A stretch of 64,000 bases of DNA from Beaufortia kweichowensis (lineage: Eukaryota > Chordata > Actinopteri > Cypriniformes > Gastromyzontidae): NCBI GenBank assembly GCA_019155185.1, contig CM032807.1, forward strand, positions 14,668,200-14,732,199, written 5' to 3'. Both the position numbers and the translations under genes were made by a program. Positions 12,436 through 24,800 of this stretch are shown piece after piece (positions within the stretch are counted from its first letter, which is position 1; each line of letters begins with the position of its first letter). A model generated the notes under the pieces. That model was not told where the DNA came from and ran no database searches. It saw only the letters and a program-made list of their open reading frames with translations.

Positions 12436-13544
12436 TATACAAATACAAACTAAACAATCCTGGCACAATATACTAATCCAACTATACTGTATATGAACAA
12501 TAGAGCTGATCTTTCTGGAAATATCAGAGTGCAAAATTTACTAATTAAAATGAGGGAAAATGCGATAATAATGCGATTTTTTATACAATAGTTCTTTTTC
12601 TTAAATCCGTTTAAATTATATTAAAATACATTTAAAAAAGGTATAACCAACATACGTTTCATATTTCATGGAAAAGAAAGCATCAGCTGGCTATGAAAGC
12701 TTTGCGACTTGTTGACCGTCTTGCATTAAAGCACTCCACGGCACACTATCATGCACACGCACGCACACACATCCAAACTAACACTCATGTGCCAGACACT
12801 ATATTATCCACTTCAACCTAAAACTTTGACCATGAGTTACGTTTTGAAGTATTAAAAATTAAATCACTCATTTATTGCAAACCATTGTGATATGCACATT
12901 TGCGATATTTCAATAATTTCGATATATTGTGCAGCCCTAATTAAAATAAAGGCAGTTAGTTTGTGCAGTTTATTTAGTGTGACCTGTTTGTGTTTTGTAA
13001 ATAATTGGTCCCGGGGATAGTCCAAACTCAACATCTGTAACGACCCAAACACAAGACACAAGAAGTGTCTGTTTTATATTTCATGCTTCAGTGATTTTAA
13101 TATGTCCACACTGTATATTATTGAATCATATTTGAATGCATTTGCTTTGACCGTATTTTCAAACAACTATGAACTCAATAGTGATTGAAAAATCTATTGT
13201 AAAAATCTGTTAAATTAAATTGACATGTTGACCTGAAATGTACAGACACTCAAATTATGTAAGTACAAGCCTTCGGATAAAATGACAGATATTTCTAATG
13301 CATGTCAATCTCTAAAGAAATGTTTATGTTTGACGTAATTGCTATCAGTTCATCTATGTAGAAAGTCCCTTCCATCCCACAATTATTTTTACAGTTATCA
13401 GTACTAGTATACATATGCAAATTTGAATACACACAGCTCTTATACTAGCACTACATATAGAATAGTTACAAACTAAGACAATTTAATGTAAGTTTAATGT
13501 ACATTGTACTGAGAAAATTGCAATAATACCATGTATTCTGTTTA

Positions 13545-13645
13545 CTATATTTATCTTTCTATTTTTATTATACCGGTGTCTATATATAAAACTGCTTTGC
13601 AATGAAACAAAATTGTGAAAGCGCAATAGAAATACATTTTGAATT
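13545..13645 (+). repeat. SINE-type tail fragment
   Basis: AAACTGCTTTGCAATGAAAC followed by TTGTGAAAGCGCAATAGAAA and TTTTGAATT matches the 3' portion of a common teleost repeat. The same module appears in reverse at 34786-34860, and a related AGCGCTATATAAACATCACT piece lies at 14350-14395. Confidence 0.5.
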
Positions 13646-13679
13646 CCATTAAAACCCAGTAGATAACTTTGTTTATATC

Positions 13680-13964
13680 TTGGTTTGTAAATGTAAGTGC
13701 ACAGCTTTCAGTGAGCATGACTTCTTGAAGTCATTGACACGAGTGCGACATAAAGCATGGATAAATGAGAAAATACAGAAGGACATGTCCACTATTGGAG
13801 TTATTAAAAGTGCAATAAAGCTGCCAGACAGATCTAAATCTGGTACTCGCACACGATTTCACAGAAGCTCTAAAAGCTCAAACAAGCTGCCATTGAAGAA
13901 CACGTTCCAAAGTAAGACATTAAGACGTCCAAATCCAATGTTTGCTTTAATTCCTGTCTTCTAA
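13680..13964 (+). CDS. Unrecognised ORF, possible terminal exon or retrocopy fragment
   Basis: A 94-codon frame without an internal stop. It is rich in Lys, Arg and Ser (for example RSKSGTRTRFHRSSKSSNKL) and is not obviously low-complexity, ending TAA-type before 13970. An AATAAA hexamer follows at 14159-14164. There is no clear acceptor, and the first in-frame codon is not ATG (TTG at 13680). I do not recognise the protein. A chance frame is the simplest explanation. Confidence 0.15.
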   Translation: MVCKCKCTAFSEHDFLKSLTRVRHKAWINEKIQKDMSTIGVIKSAIKLPDRSKSGTRTRFHRSSKSSNKLPLKNTFQSKTLRRPNPMFALIPVF

Positions 13965-15159
13965 GACACCTTCATCTGATTTTGATCAAGTTTTTAAACG
14001 ACTATTTGCAATGAAAAGCGATATAGATAGAATAGATGTTGTCATACACTGATAAGCGTGTGTTGGATTTGCATTCTGTCTTGTGTGTGTATTATTGAAC
14101 ATCTGTGTTGTGATTCTCTCTGTGCTCATATAGTGTATTTTAATACAGCCGAAAGCCCAATAAAGCTGTTTTCATTTACATTTTCCTGCTTCTCTTGTCA
14201 GATTGTCAATGTTAACGCTGTTACAGTATGTCGTAATTGAATGAAAAATAAACAAAAGAGCATCACAATATGCTGACAAACATTTACTGTATCTCATGTT
14301 CTGCTGTGCAATTTTAATTGATATACTTTCCTCTATTACTTGCTTCAAAACATCTGTATTATATAGCGCTATATAAACATCACTTGACTTGACAAAACTA
14401 CAGCTCATGTGCATCTTGTGACAAATAATTTTTTCAGCTAAAGACACAAAACGTTAGTATCAAAGATCGTGTTTTTAATTGGTTTTACATTCACATCATA
14501 CAGGTAAACGGTGTAAACCGGTCAGTACAACAGCCTCAAATATCAGGAAGCTGATCTGTGATCTTAATCCTTTAATAAAATACACCCGTGTCCTTCATTT
14601 GTTTTCTTCAAGAGTAAAAATCATTGTAAAAATGGTATACTATCATAAATAAATGCATGTGAAAAAGCACTGTACTTCATTTCCTCAATTTAGTGTATAA
14701 AAACTTAAATAGTACAAAGCGATTTAAATCAAACATTTTAGCTTGTGTTAGTAAACTATTATATGAAATAATTGTGCTACAGTAAATGACATAACAGTAA
14801 ATGTCTGGATTAATATTATAAAATAAATGACAATAATACAGTATATCATACTATATGATAGTTAAACTGACTTAGTATTTTATAAGTAATACCACATTTT
14901 CAAAGCACCATATTGTAATGATCTGAGGAAAATATGATCTTACACAAAAATACAACATAAGAAGTTGCATGTAATAGTAATGGTAATAGTCTCAGATTCA
15001 TATAGAGACATCACATAGGAAGTGTGTAACGACACGGTAAATAAACTCAAAGCACGAGTGATTGTACAGTACACACATTTCTGTTCCAGTGATGGTCTGA
15101 AGGCTTTGGTGGGCATCAGTGCATTTGAGGTAGTGTATTTGTAATGGTGATGGTTTTGG

Positions 15160-15236
15160 CTATGACGTGCTCGTGTTTTCAGAGTTTGCTCCATTAACAT
15201 GAGAAAAGTTCTGTTGGGTCGCACTCGTGTCCAAAT
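15160..15236 (-). CDS. cep128: cep128 last coding exon
   Basis: Acceptor TTCAG at 15241-15237, entered after one base of a codon, encoding LDTSATQQNFSHVNGANSEN then TSTS and a TAG at 15162-15160. An alternative acceptor five bases upstream (15241) shifts into a longer frame ending near 14940. The version given is preferred because its short Ser/Asn/Thr-rich end resembles the human C-terminus. Confidence 0.65.
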
Positions 15237-18200
15237 CTGAACTGGCGAGATATTTGTGCGGCGCTTAAAGCAGAAAAAAGCAATAGATACAGGATGAGAT
15301 GAGAAAAGTCACATAAAAACAATATCATACTGTGCCTTTATAAAAGTGATTTTAACAGCTCGGATTCACTATTTCTAAAAACATTTTAGTATGATCACGC
15401 AATTACTTTCATTCAGCTCTTTCTGTCCTTCTCTACATTTTAGGTCATTATCTAAGGAAACACTGTGTGTCTAAACTATCCATAACTCTGTATGATTATC
15501 AGCCTGTTTGGAAACTAAGCAACCATCAGATTATTTATAGCATTATAGCTAGAAAAGCAATATGAGAGAGAGAGAAATGGTGTAATACTGTGTACTCACA
15601 GGTGTGGTTAGATAGCGTTGTGCTGGTGAGGAAATGACTCTGGCTGCGCAGGGATGATGTCAAACCTGTAAGATGAAGACTGCGACAGGTGGCGTCCAAC
15701 TTCTCATCCTGCAATTAACACAAACAGCTGAGACTGAGATTCACAGTATTAGAGCTGTAAGATGAATACAATAATTAATTCAGATCTACGTTCTGGTTCA
15801 GCATTGTGTTTCGTTTTTATAAGGCCTATCGGTAATGACAACCCAATCCTAATGAGGCTGATTATATGCAGTTTGATTCACAGATGCGTGTTGCGAGTTT
15901 CGCATTCAGATTTTTTGTGGTAAAAAGGAAAAGAACTACTAAACAACATGACAAAAAGAAGTTTTTGCAGCAGGAAAACGTGTAATTTGGAATTATTTGT
16001 GCACTGTTGCGGCTCTCGCTTGAAATGTAGACGATGACACTCCCAGAATGCCCAGTGATGCAACAAAACAGGAACACACTTATTGTAATCAAGAAAGCAA
16101 AGACGAGTATATAAGAGATTTTTTTTGCAGTGTAGACTGATTTGAAGATCATAATTGCATTTTAAAGAAAGTTTTTTTAAATAAAGCATATTTTATGTTT
16201 AATGCATGATCTGTCATAGTCACATAAGGTGCTGTTTTCAGAACTGTCAAATCCATAACAGTCCATATTCCTCATTAAGGAGCACAAATTAAAATAAAAG
16301 AACTATTTTATATTCTTTTGAAAGTCATCTCGTCTCCATTTGTTGGGTATTATTGCTTCTGGTTTGTGCATTTTAATTCACAAAAATGTTTCCCTTTTCT
16401 CTTGGTTGTCAATCTAATCCTGATCTAATGTAAATCTGTATATGGCCACAGCATTTAAATCCTCATTCTACACTTGAAAGTGTATTAAATATCACGGGTA
16501 TTGCATTTAGAAATGCTTGCAGTCACTAATTTAAGTGCTACGTTCTCAGCTCTCGAGCAAACACAGAGAAAGTGTGAAAGAAGCGTGCACGTTCTGTGTG
16601 GCTGCGGGTCTAATGTAATAGATTCCTGCTAAACACCGGGCCATGTCTCTAACTAGCGAGCTAATCGTATTATTTTTAAATTAGTGATGAAGCTGCAGGG
16701 TTATTAACTGCTAACTGCATTCACGCTTGTCTGATATAGCCTTCAGTAAGTTCTAGAGCATGCTAGTTATAACCTTTACCCAAAAACACACACAAGTATA
16801 CTATAACACTGCAGGGATCTTTAAACCAGAGCTAAAGAAAGCTTGTGTTGAATCCCTTGAGTAATGTTTAGCAAGTGTGATGGTGATTATGTGTGACACT
16901 TCTGACATTTCTAATCTTTTTTGAAAAGTTGGATAAGCCTTAGGACGTGCTAGCATTTAGTAAGATAATATTGAAAAATAAAAAGAAATGAGCAATTTCT
17001 GAATTAGAATTCTACTATGACCGAGATGTGCTCTACTGTCATCCCTTATAGCAATCAAAACCAAATATTTTTTTGCAAACAAAAACATTCACGGTAAATG
17101 ATTTAAAAGTTCTTGGATGCTTGGGAGTTGCAAAATTCAATGTCTCTGACTTTATTGGAATATTTTGGCATCAGTACATATTAATCTTAAATAATCAATA
17201 ATTGTGCCATAATATTTATTACAACAAAAACTAATTTAGATCAATAATTTGTTATCAATCATTTACTTAAAAATCTACTATGAACTATGAACGGGACCGG
17301 CCCATAAAAATTAAAAATCTAAATTAAAATCAAAGGACGTTAAAATAATGTATTAAACTGATGTTATTGTCAAACTTTAACTTGACTTGTTTTTACACTA
17401 TCATTGCAATTACTTTTCAGTGTGACCTTCGGGAATGTGTAACTATTTTACAAATGTATACAAATTAAATCATATAAAAAATACAATTGTTAGAAAAAGC
17501 ATTAAGCTCCATCATAGACCTATAACAGTCTGATTATACAAATTACAGATTAACAAACTTGTAAAATAATTATGAATTAAATAAAAAAATAAAAAAGGGG
17601 AAGTCTGACAAGCTTAAAATATTGAAATTCTGGCTTGTAAACTAAAAAAAACTAGCAAAAACTAATTTATTTTAAATAAAAATAATTACAAAATCTATTT
17701 TAAAATAGAATATTTGTTTTAAGGATTTTTAAACAATCAATCATCGCCGGAGGATCGGAAAGGTTCCTTTAATTGAAGAATCACCAACTAACATCGTGTT
17801 ATGAATCTAACACATCTCAAAACACAACAAAGCGTGGAATCACACTTGCACGTCTATAAATGTTACATACATCTGTCAAGTCTGTGTCGTGTATGAGTTG
17901 ATGTTCATGTGTGACTTTACTGGAGTGTTTCATACCCTGTACTCCTGAATCCTCCTCTTAGATTCCTCAAGCTGATGCTGGAGATTCACCACGATCTCTT
18001 TATATTTGGCGTAACGTTGCTCCACCATTTCTCTCTGCCTCTGTGACTCCTGAGAGCACGTGAACCAACTATCATATCCGTATCAGAGACAACCACAATC
18101 TTAATCAACACCTGATCTAACCTCAAGATCCTTAAAGTTCTCCAGCAGACTGAGTTTCTCAGGAACCGACTCCAGATGATCCAAAGCCAGCTTGGTGCTC

Positions 18201-18638
18201 TGGACAAGACGACAGGAAAAATTCAGCTTTTCAAAAGTAAAACACTTATTTTATCCCTAAGAAAGATAAGGGTTCATTCCTGACTCTCGAGTATTGTTGT
18301 ACCAAACACGATGTAAATAGACGGAGCCGTGAGTATGCACTGAAGGTTTTCAGGAGGTAATTAAATGTTCGTCAGTCAGCCGTAGCACATAATGGTGATT
18401 GATGGGCCGGCCGTCAAATAGCTTATTTTTCAACCCGCATAAATACTGCCCAGTCGATGCCGGTGTCAATACTTTTAACAAATGGCGGCATACTTCTTAG
18501 CCAAGTAATGATTGCTAATTCAGACATTTAACAGAAATCGTTATGCTTTTCAGAATAGTGTAGTGAGGTGTGGAACATTTCAGCAATTTAACTTGAGAAT
18601 ATATTCTGATGCAAAGCACAAAAAGAGTCTCGGTAAAG

Positions 18639-18695
<57 letters not shown>

Positions 18696-18778
18696 GTCTC
18701 TGTCTCTGTCTCTGTCTCTGTCTCTGTCTCTGTCTCTGTCTCTCTGTCTCTCTGTCTCTGTCTCTGTCTCTGTCTCTG

Positions 18779-18826
<48 letters not shown>

Positions 18827-21800
18827 ATAAATGATTTTATTGACCGTATACGTTTTATTTCATACAAGAAATAACGAAAATTGGCTTTCTAAACATTGCT
18901 TTCAATCTTTGACATGGTCTTACTCAATCAATATTTAAGATATCAAGCATATATTTTTACAGCATTTTTTCATTTTGTAGAATGATTTTACGTAGAAAAC
19001 AGTAAATCATAAAAATGCCGACTGGGTTTTCACAGGCAGGGTCACATAACAAACTGACTTTATGAAACATTCGAAGAAAAATAGAAAGTAAAATGAAACC
19101 TACCGTTTCAAGATCAACAATTCGATCCTGAAAAATAAAGAAGACAGAAACAGAGGTGACTTTGACTAGACATAGGAATAGCTGTTTTAAAGGTTTCTTC
19201 ACTGTCAGTGTGAAAAGCAACACCTGGGAGAAATGCAGGAGCAGGTGTAATTACTGAAGCGGCTTCTACTGTCTGCCTACATGCTGCTGAGACTCCACCG
19301 ACAGACTGATTCAGAACAGAGGACAGCAGGTGCTTCACCAGCACTGCAGATGTTCCACATCACAGTAGATGTTTTAAAGCACACAGACAAACATGGGTGA
19401 GATGTGAGTGATAACACGCTTGGCACATGCATGATGCGTGATGGAGGAGACAACATTATAGAGGTGCATGAGCAGCTACAGAGAGACCATTAAGTGTGAG
19501 AAGATGCATGTGCATGTGTGTTACAGATTGAGAATTTTAGGTTTACTTTCATTGTAATAAAAAATTATGTGTTGGGTTTATTTAAAATATACCCTGCGCT
19601 TAAAAGTTTGGCATCAGTAAGACTTGTAATGTTTTTTAAAGAAGTCTCATACGCTCATCAAGGCTGCATTTATTTGATACAGAAAAAAACTGTAATATTG
19701 CAAAATGTTATTACAATATAAAATAATGGTTTTTATATTAATATACTTTAAAATATAATTTATTTCTGTGATGCAAAGCTGAATTTTCATCAGCTGTCAC
19801 TCCAGTCTTAAGTGTCACATGATCCTTCATAAATCATTAAGAGTAATGTAATGTAATGTAATGTAATGTAATGTGTAACTTTTAAGAGGAGAGAAGTCAA
19901 AATAACAAGAAAACCTTTGTTGTATTTACATAAATTTATAAGTTTATCCTTCTTTACTTTAAAAGTAAAGAACTTCACAGAAGCTATTATTTACAACAAA
20001 ACAACAACAATAATACTAAATAGAAACCTCTCTCTACTATCAACAACAATTTTAACGTTCCATTAAAAAACATGAATAAACATGAATAATCATGGCTAAT
20101 CCTCACAACATTTTTACTAATAATATTATGTTCATTGCACTTAAAATTTATATTACATTTACTTAACACAAATCAGACTTTTCTATTCACATTTGCAAAC
20201 TCTTTAGCTTTAGCTTTTATATTTATATTTTTGTGTTGCATAAACAACCCATTTAAAGTAAGGCTAATAAAATTCTTAATACGTCTTTTTTCTAAGTAAA
20301 CCCTACTTATCATAATACATTATGACTGTTGAGACAACAAATCACTTTTACAGCGTTGCCTAAATTTCCTTTCATACTAACCTGAAGATTTCTTACATCC
20401 TCTTCTCTCTTGCGGCTTTTCTCAAGAAGATCTGAAAGATAATATTAATGATTAACTTTAGGTTCATATTATTTCAAATAATAAAAACAAATAAATCTAT
20501 ATTTAAATGCTGTAAATTCTCAAAAGTTGCCACTGCAAAAGTACATCTACTTCTTTCCGATGAAGCAAAATGATATTTGTAAGAGAAAACTATTAATATT
20601 TTAAGCTATTTGGAGATCAAAACTAGAAAGAAACTGCTCAGTGTGCTTGGAATCTCATTGGTTCTCATGTGTCTTGACTAGTTGTCATACAGTACATGTT
20701 ACATCACTCCTCAGCAAATTAACATTGACAAATATAATGGTGCCGGTCTAAAAGATGATGAATTACAGCCAGATCATCAGTTCAGATCTGAAGACTTTAG
20801 TCTCTATTGCTACACGTGACGACACCAGCCACGAGTCATTTTTAAAAGAATATTTCAAGAGTTTATTTTCAGAAATAACGTCTAGCAGAAGGAGAGATGT
20901 GACTGAAAAGCTCTGTCACACAAATGTAGTCTGAGCAGCAGGGTGAAAGTAAATATTAGCATAAGATCACTGGATGCAATCTTTTCCAGCTCGGTTTCTA
21001 TTACAAGTGCGGAGCCTATAAGCAAGATCCCTTCAGCTGTGATTGCCTGCGTCTTTTTTCTTTCTGTGCTGGATTGAATAGACCTGACCGTAGAGGAGCT
21101 GAAGTACTCGATGTCTCGACTGGAGCTCAACAGGAACAATTCAGAGCTCTCATCAGCTCTGGGGAAAGGCAGCAGATTTAGTGCACATGAAATGAAAGAG
21201 TCATTTGAGGTTAGGGGTGTGAGGATATTTGTTATGATGTCCTCACTTGTCAGGAGAAAGAAATGATTCATCGAGTCCTTGAGGTCATCATTCAAAAGTG
21301 CTTCCAGGCCAAATGTGGCTGTTAAGGTTTGATTTGTCTAGTAAATATTTTCAATCTGTTTTTGATTTGATCTTATGTAAGAGTGTTGGACAAGTTTGGC
21401 CTGATGGACTCGATCTGCCTCATGTTTTGTTACTAAATTCAAAACGTAACTCTTAACAAAAAGTACAATATTGCTGAAGAAGAAAAAAGATTTTTCTATT
21501 TCCTATTTCTCTCATGGGGATTAGTACCTCTCTTCTCTGATTGGATGTCATGAAGAAGCCGGTCCTGTTGGGTAATACGGTCCAGAAGGCTTTGTTGCTC
21601 AGATTCTCTGCTTTGTTTCAGTGTTTTGGTTTGCTCTCTGTGCTGTTGTAGTGTCCTCCTCAGCCTCCTCTCTCTCACCTCCCTCTCACGCACCTCCTCA
21701 CACAACCACTGGAGCTTCATCTGAACACACACAGACAGAACACACATCTGTATCATGAGACTGCTTCTGAAATAATGCTGGATTATCACCCATTATCACA

Positions 21801-24800
21801 CAACAAACTGGTTGAGCAAAAATGTTTCTTAAATTTAACAACAGGCGTTTCCATTAACCATATTATGCGACTAAGAACAGATATAGGCAGGTTTACTTAT
21901 ATCGTGGTTAACGCACTCGCAATTTTTCTTTTTAATCAGAGACGTATTCCGCTGTACAAGCAGTAATGGCAAGGCAAGCCCTCTATACTTGGGAGTGTTT
22001 TAGAGCTTTCCATTTGGACTGCAAGATTTGCCACAGCATGTCAAAGCTCATCTCTTTCGTCTGCTTCCAAGTCTTGGTAAATGCATTTCTCTGCTGCTTG
22101 GAATCTAATATTCCTGTATTTTTTGTCTTTAGTTAGTTTAATAAAGAACTCCGTCTCATCTTTGGTCGAAACATACTGCGTACATACATACTTTTTTACG
22201 TACGCCATGTGACCTGTAAATGCGTAAAAAATTCCATAGCAGTTTTGCGAATTATTCATTTTTCGCATTGCCTGAAAAACCACCTCATGCGAGCGTAAAA
22301 ACTTTTCTACGTTTCCATTAGGCATATTTTCATTTCGCAATTTCAATTTGCGTATTTTTAAGAGTAATGAAATGCCCAATGACAATTACTGTATTTGATC
22401 AATTTTTCAACAAACACAATTACCAAATATATCAATATTAAAAAAAATATAGAATATTGATATTATTAAAAACTTAATTAAAAAAAAAACCTTTGGCTTT
22501 GAATGGCTTTGATTGGACAAAACTTTGGGAGATATGAGATTAGTGCTGTGAAAAGATACAAATCTTTTGAGGATGCTTTTTTTTAATGTTTGTGCTAGTC
22601 ATACTGAAAATAATAACGCTTCTTCAGCAAAAAGTACATTTACTGCATCACTACAACCAGCAGAGACACATTATTTACATGAGATAAATTATAAACACAC
22701 TTATACGCTATCAAAGGGTATTAAAAAGCACTTTTGGGTTAAACCTGAAAATGCAAACTGTATCTGCATATGTGTGTAGTATTTCTTCACAGCCGACCAT
22801 TGGCCTGTTAAGCATAATACAGCGTTTTTATTTGTTTTCTGATATGTTTGAACACAGAATGACTTTAATCTTTAAAAAACGAAAAAAAAAAAAAGGAAAC
22901 CAGAAGCACCTCACATGTTTAATGAAAAAAGAAAAAAGAAAAAAAAAGAGTAGAACTAAATGTAAAACTTGCACATAAATAAAGAATGAATAAGTTTAAC
23001 TTGCAATATCACGAGAATACGAATTTTGATATTTGATCATTGAAATATGATCAAATATGCTTTGGTACAGCCATACTTTGAAAACCACAAACCATCCACA
23101 AACTTTACTTTAAAGACACCATAAATGAAACTATAATGAAAAAGCATTGTCTGTATCTAAACTTTCTACATGTTTTGGCTACATAATACTGCCTTTTTCA
23201 ATATGTTTGGGCCCAACTTCCTGTTTCAATTGGAAATATGCCACAACAGTAAAAAAATTGTCAAACCATATCATGGTGTCTTTAAATGCAATCATGCAGT
23301 TAATTATTTTAAGGTGTCTCAATACATTCCTACAGGCAAATTACATCCCTTTAAAAATATACTGAGAAACCTTGATATCAGCACTACAAGCACACAGCAA
23401 CAAACTAGCTCCATGCACATCTAAACTTGCCACAAATAAAACCTGATTAAAATGAGATTAAGTCCCTGAGAGCTGGAAGATGTTTCCATCAGTCTGTCTG
23501 AGACAGTAAAGAACAGCAGCTGTGTTAAGATGAAGCGTATCTGCTGGAGAAATGACCACCAAGAGTAACTTCAACATACCTTAGCTTCAGCGAGCCAGCG
23601 ATGGGAATCCTTCTGCACACCTGGAGTTAGTGTAATGGCCTACAAAACAATACAGAAAACACAGTAAAGACCTATTCAGAGTAAACTGCTAACAAAAGGA
23701 CTGTTAAAGGTCTATTGGCTGACTTTTAAAGTGACAGAGGTTATGTCTGCAGTACAAAGTGTTTATAACTTGTCTCCTACTATTTGTAAGTCGCTTTGGA
23801 TAAAAGTAGGGCTGGGCGATATGGCAAAAATGTCAACTCGATCATTTTTTCCCATATTGATCGATAACGATATATATTTTGATATATAAACTGTTAATGC
23901 TGCCAGCTTTAAAAGAATATCCCAACTATGACTGAAGCCATAAAAATGTGAGGGTTCATTAATTACATTTTAAAGTATAGTTTTTTGTCGACAATTTCAT
24001 TTTTGGATAATAACTCGAGGTTAGTTCCACTTATTTTTGTCATCCTCGTGCCGAGTTTGCTTTGCAAAGAGCCGTAGGAAATTGACTTTGTTCTTTGATG
24101 TGAACGTTAAAAGCTGCACGCTGATTGGCTGTTGTCGCATATTTCTGCTGTGTGATTGGCTCTTATATTAATCCATATCGAGTAAAAATGCCTACAGCTT
24201 ATCATCGTTATCGCCATATATTTTATCGCGATTCGATATGATATCGTTTATCGGCACAGCCCTAGATAAAAGCGTCAGCTAAATGCCTAAATGTAAATAT
24301 AAATGTTATAAGCTCCAACCATTTTATAATGCAAAGACAAAAGCGGCTCCATAACCAAAGCAACAGTTGCAAAAAAAAGGCAAAATATGTTGATATCAGA
24401 CAAAATAAAAACACAAATGTTTGTGCCAATTGTAAACAGGTCCATGAATGACTTGTATTGCACCGTACGTTCACACAAATTCTTTAATGCTGACGTGAAT
24501 AACATGCCGATCATGCATAAATGTCACTCAACTAGAAACTCCTGCATAATGAGAAACTATGTAAAATTGCACGTCCCCAAGGACGTTTACATGCTAAAAT
24601 ATTCAGAATTGTTCACCGTCAGCCTCGTCACAAGCATTGCAATTCAGTGACAGAGACTACCAGAGGCCGTGAACCTGCCAGAACTTTGGCTCAGTGGGAA
24701 ACCCCCACCGCACGTACGAATCACTTTGCCAAACAAAACTGAGCAGATTTACAAATTTCTCGTTCACGTCGTACGCCTTCACAACAAGCGCGCACAGGAG

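Larger units (their letters stand above)
6892..15159. other. Intergenic region nrxn3 - cep128
   Basis: No convincing gene was found on either strand. It includes the extended nrxn3 3' flank, the simple and interspersed repeats listed separately, and two repeat-free, compositionally balanced blocks (9975-10440, 12045-12435). The cep128 3' UTR must occupy the right end, below 15160. In human, DIO2 lies in the corresponding interval. I see no deiodinase-like frame here, allowing for an internal TGA selenocysteine codon. Confidence 0.6.

Noticed and set aside
18512..18874. Long Ser/Leu and Arg/Glu/Asp repeat ORFs on both strands
   Set aside because: Pure translation of the TC/TCTCTG microsatellite. 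No start, splice or homology support.
20882..21295. 137-codon minus-strand ORF in a cep128 intron
   Set aside because: Not part of cep128, whose exons are contiguous around it by phase. Composition does not look like a known protein. Probably chance.
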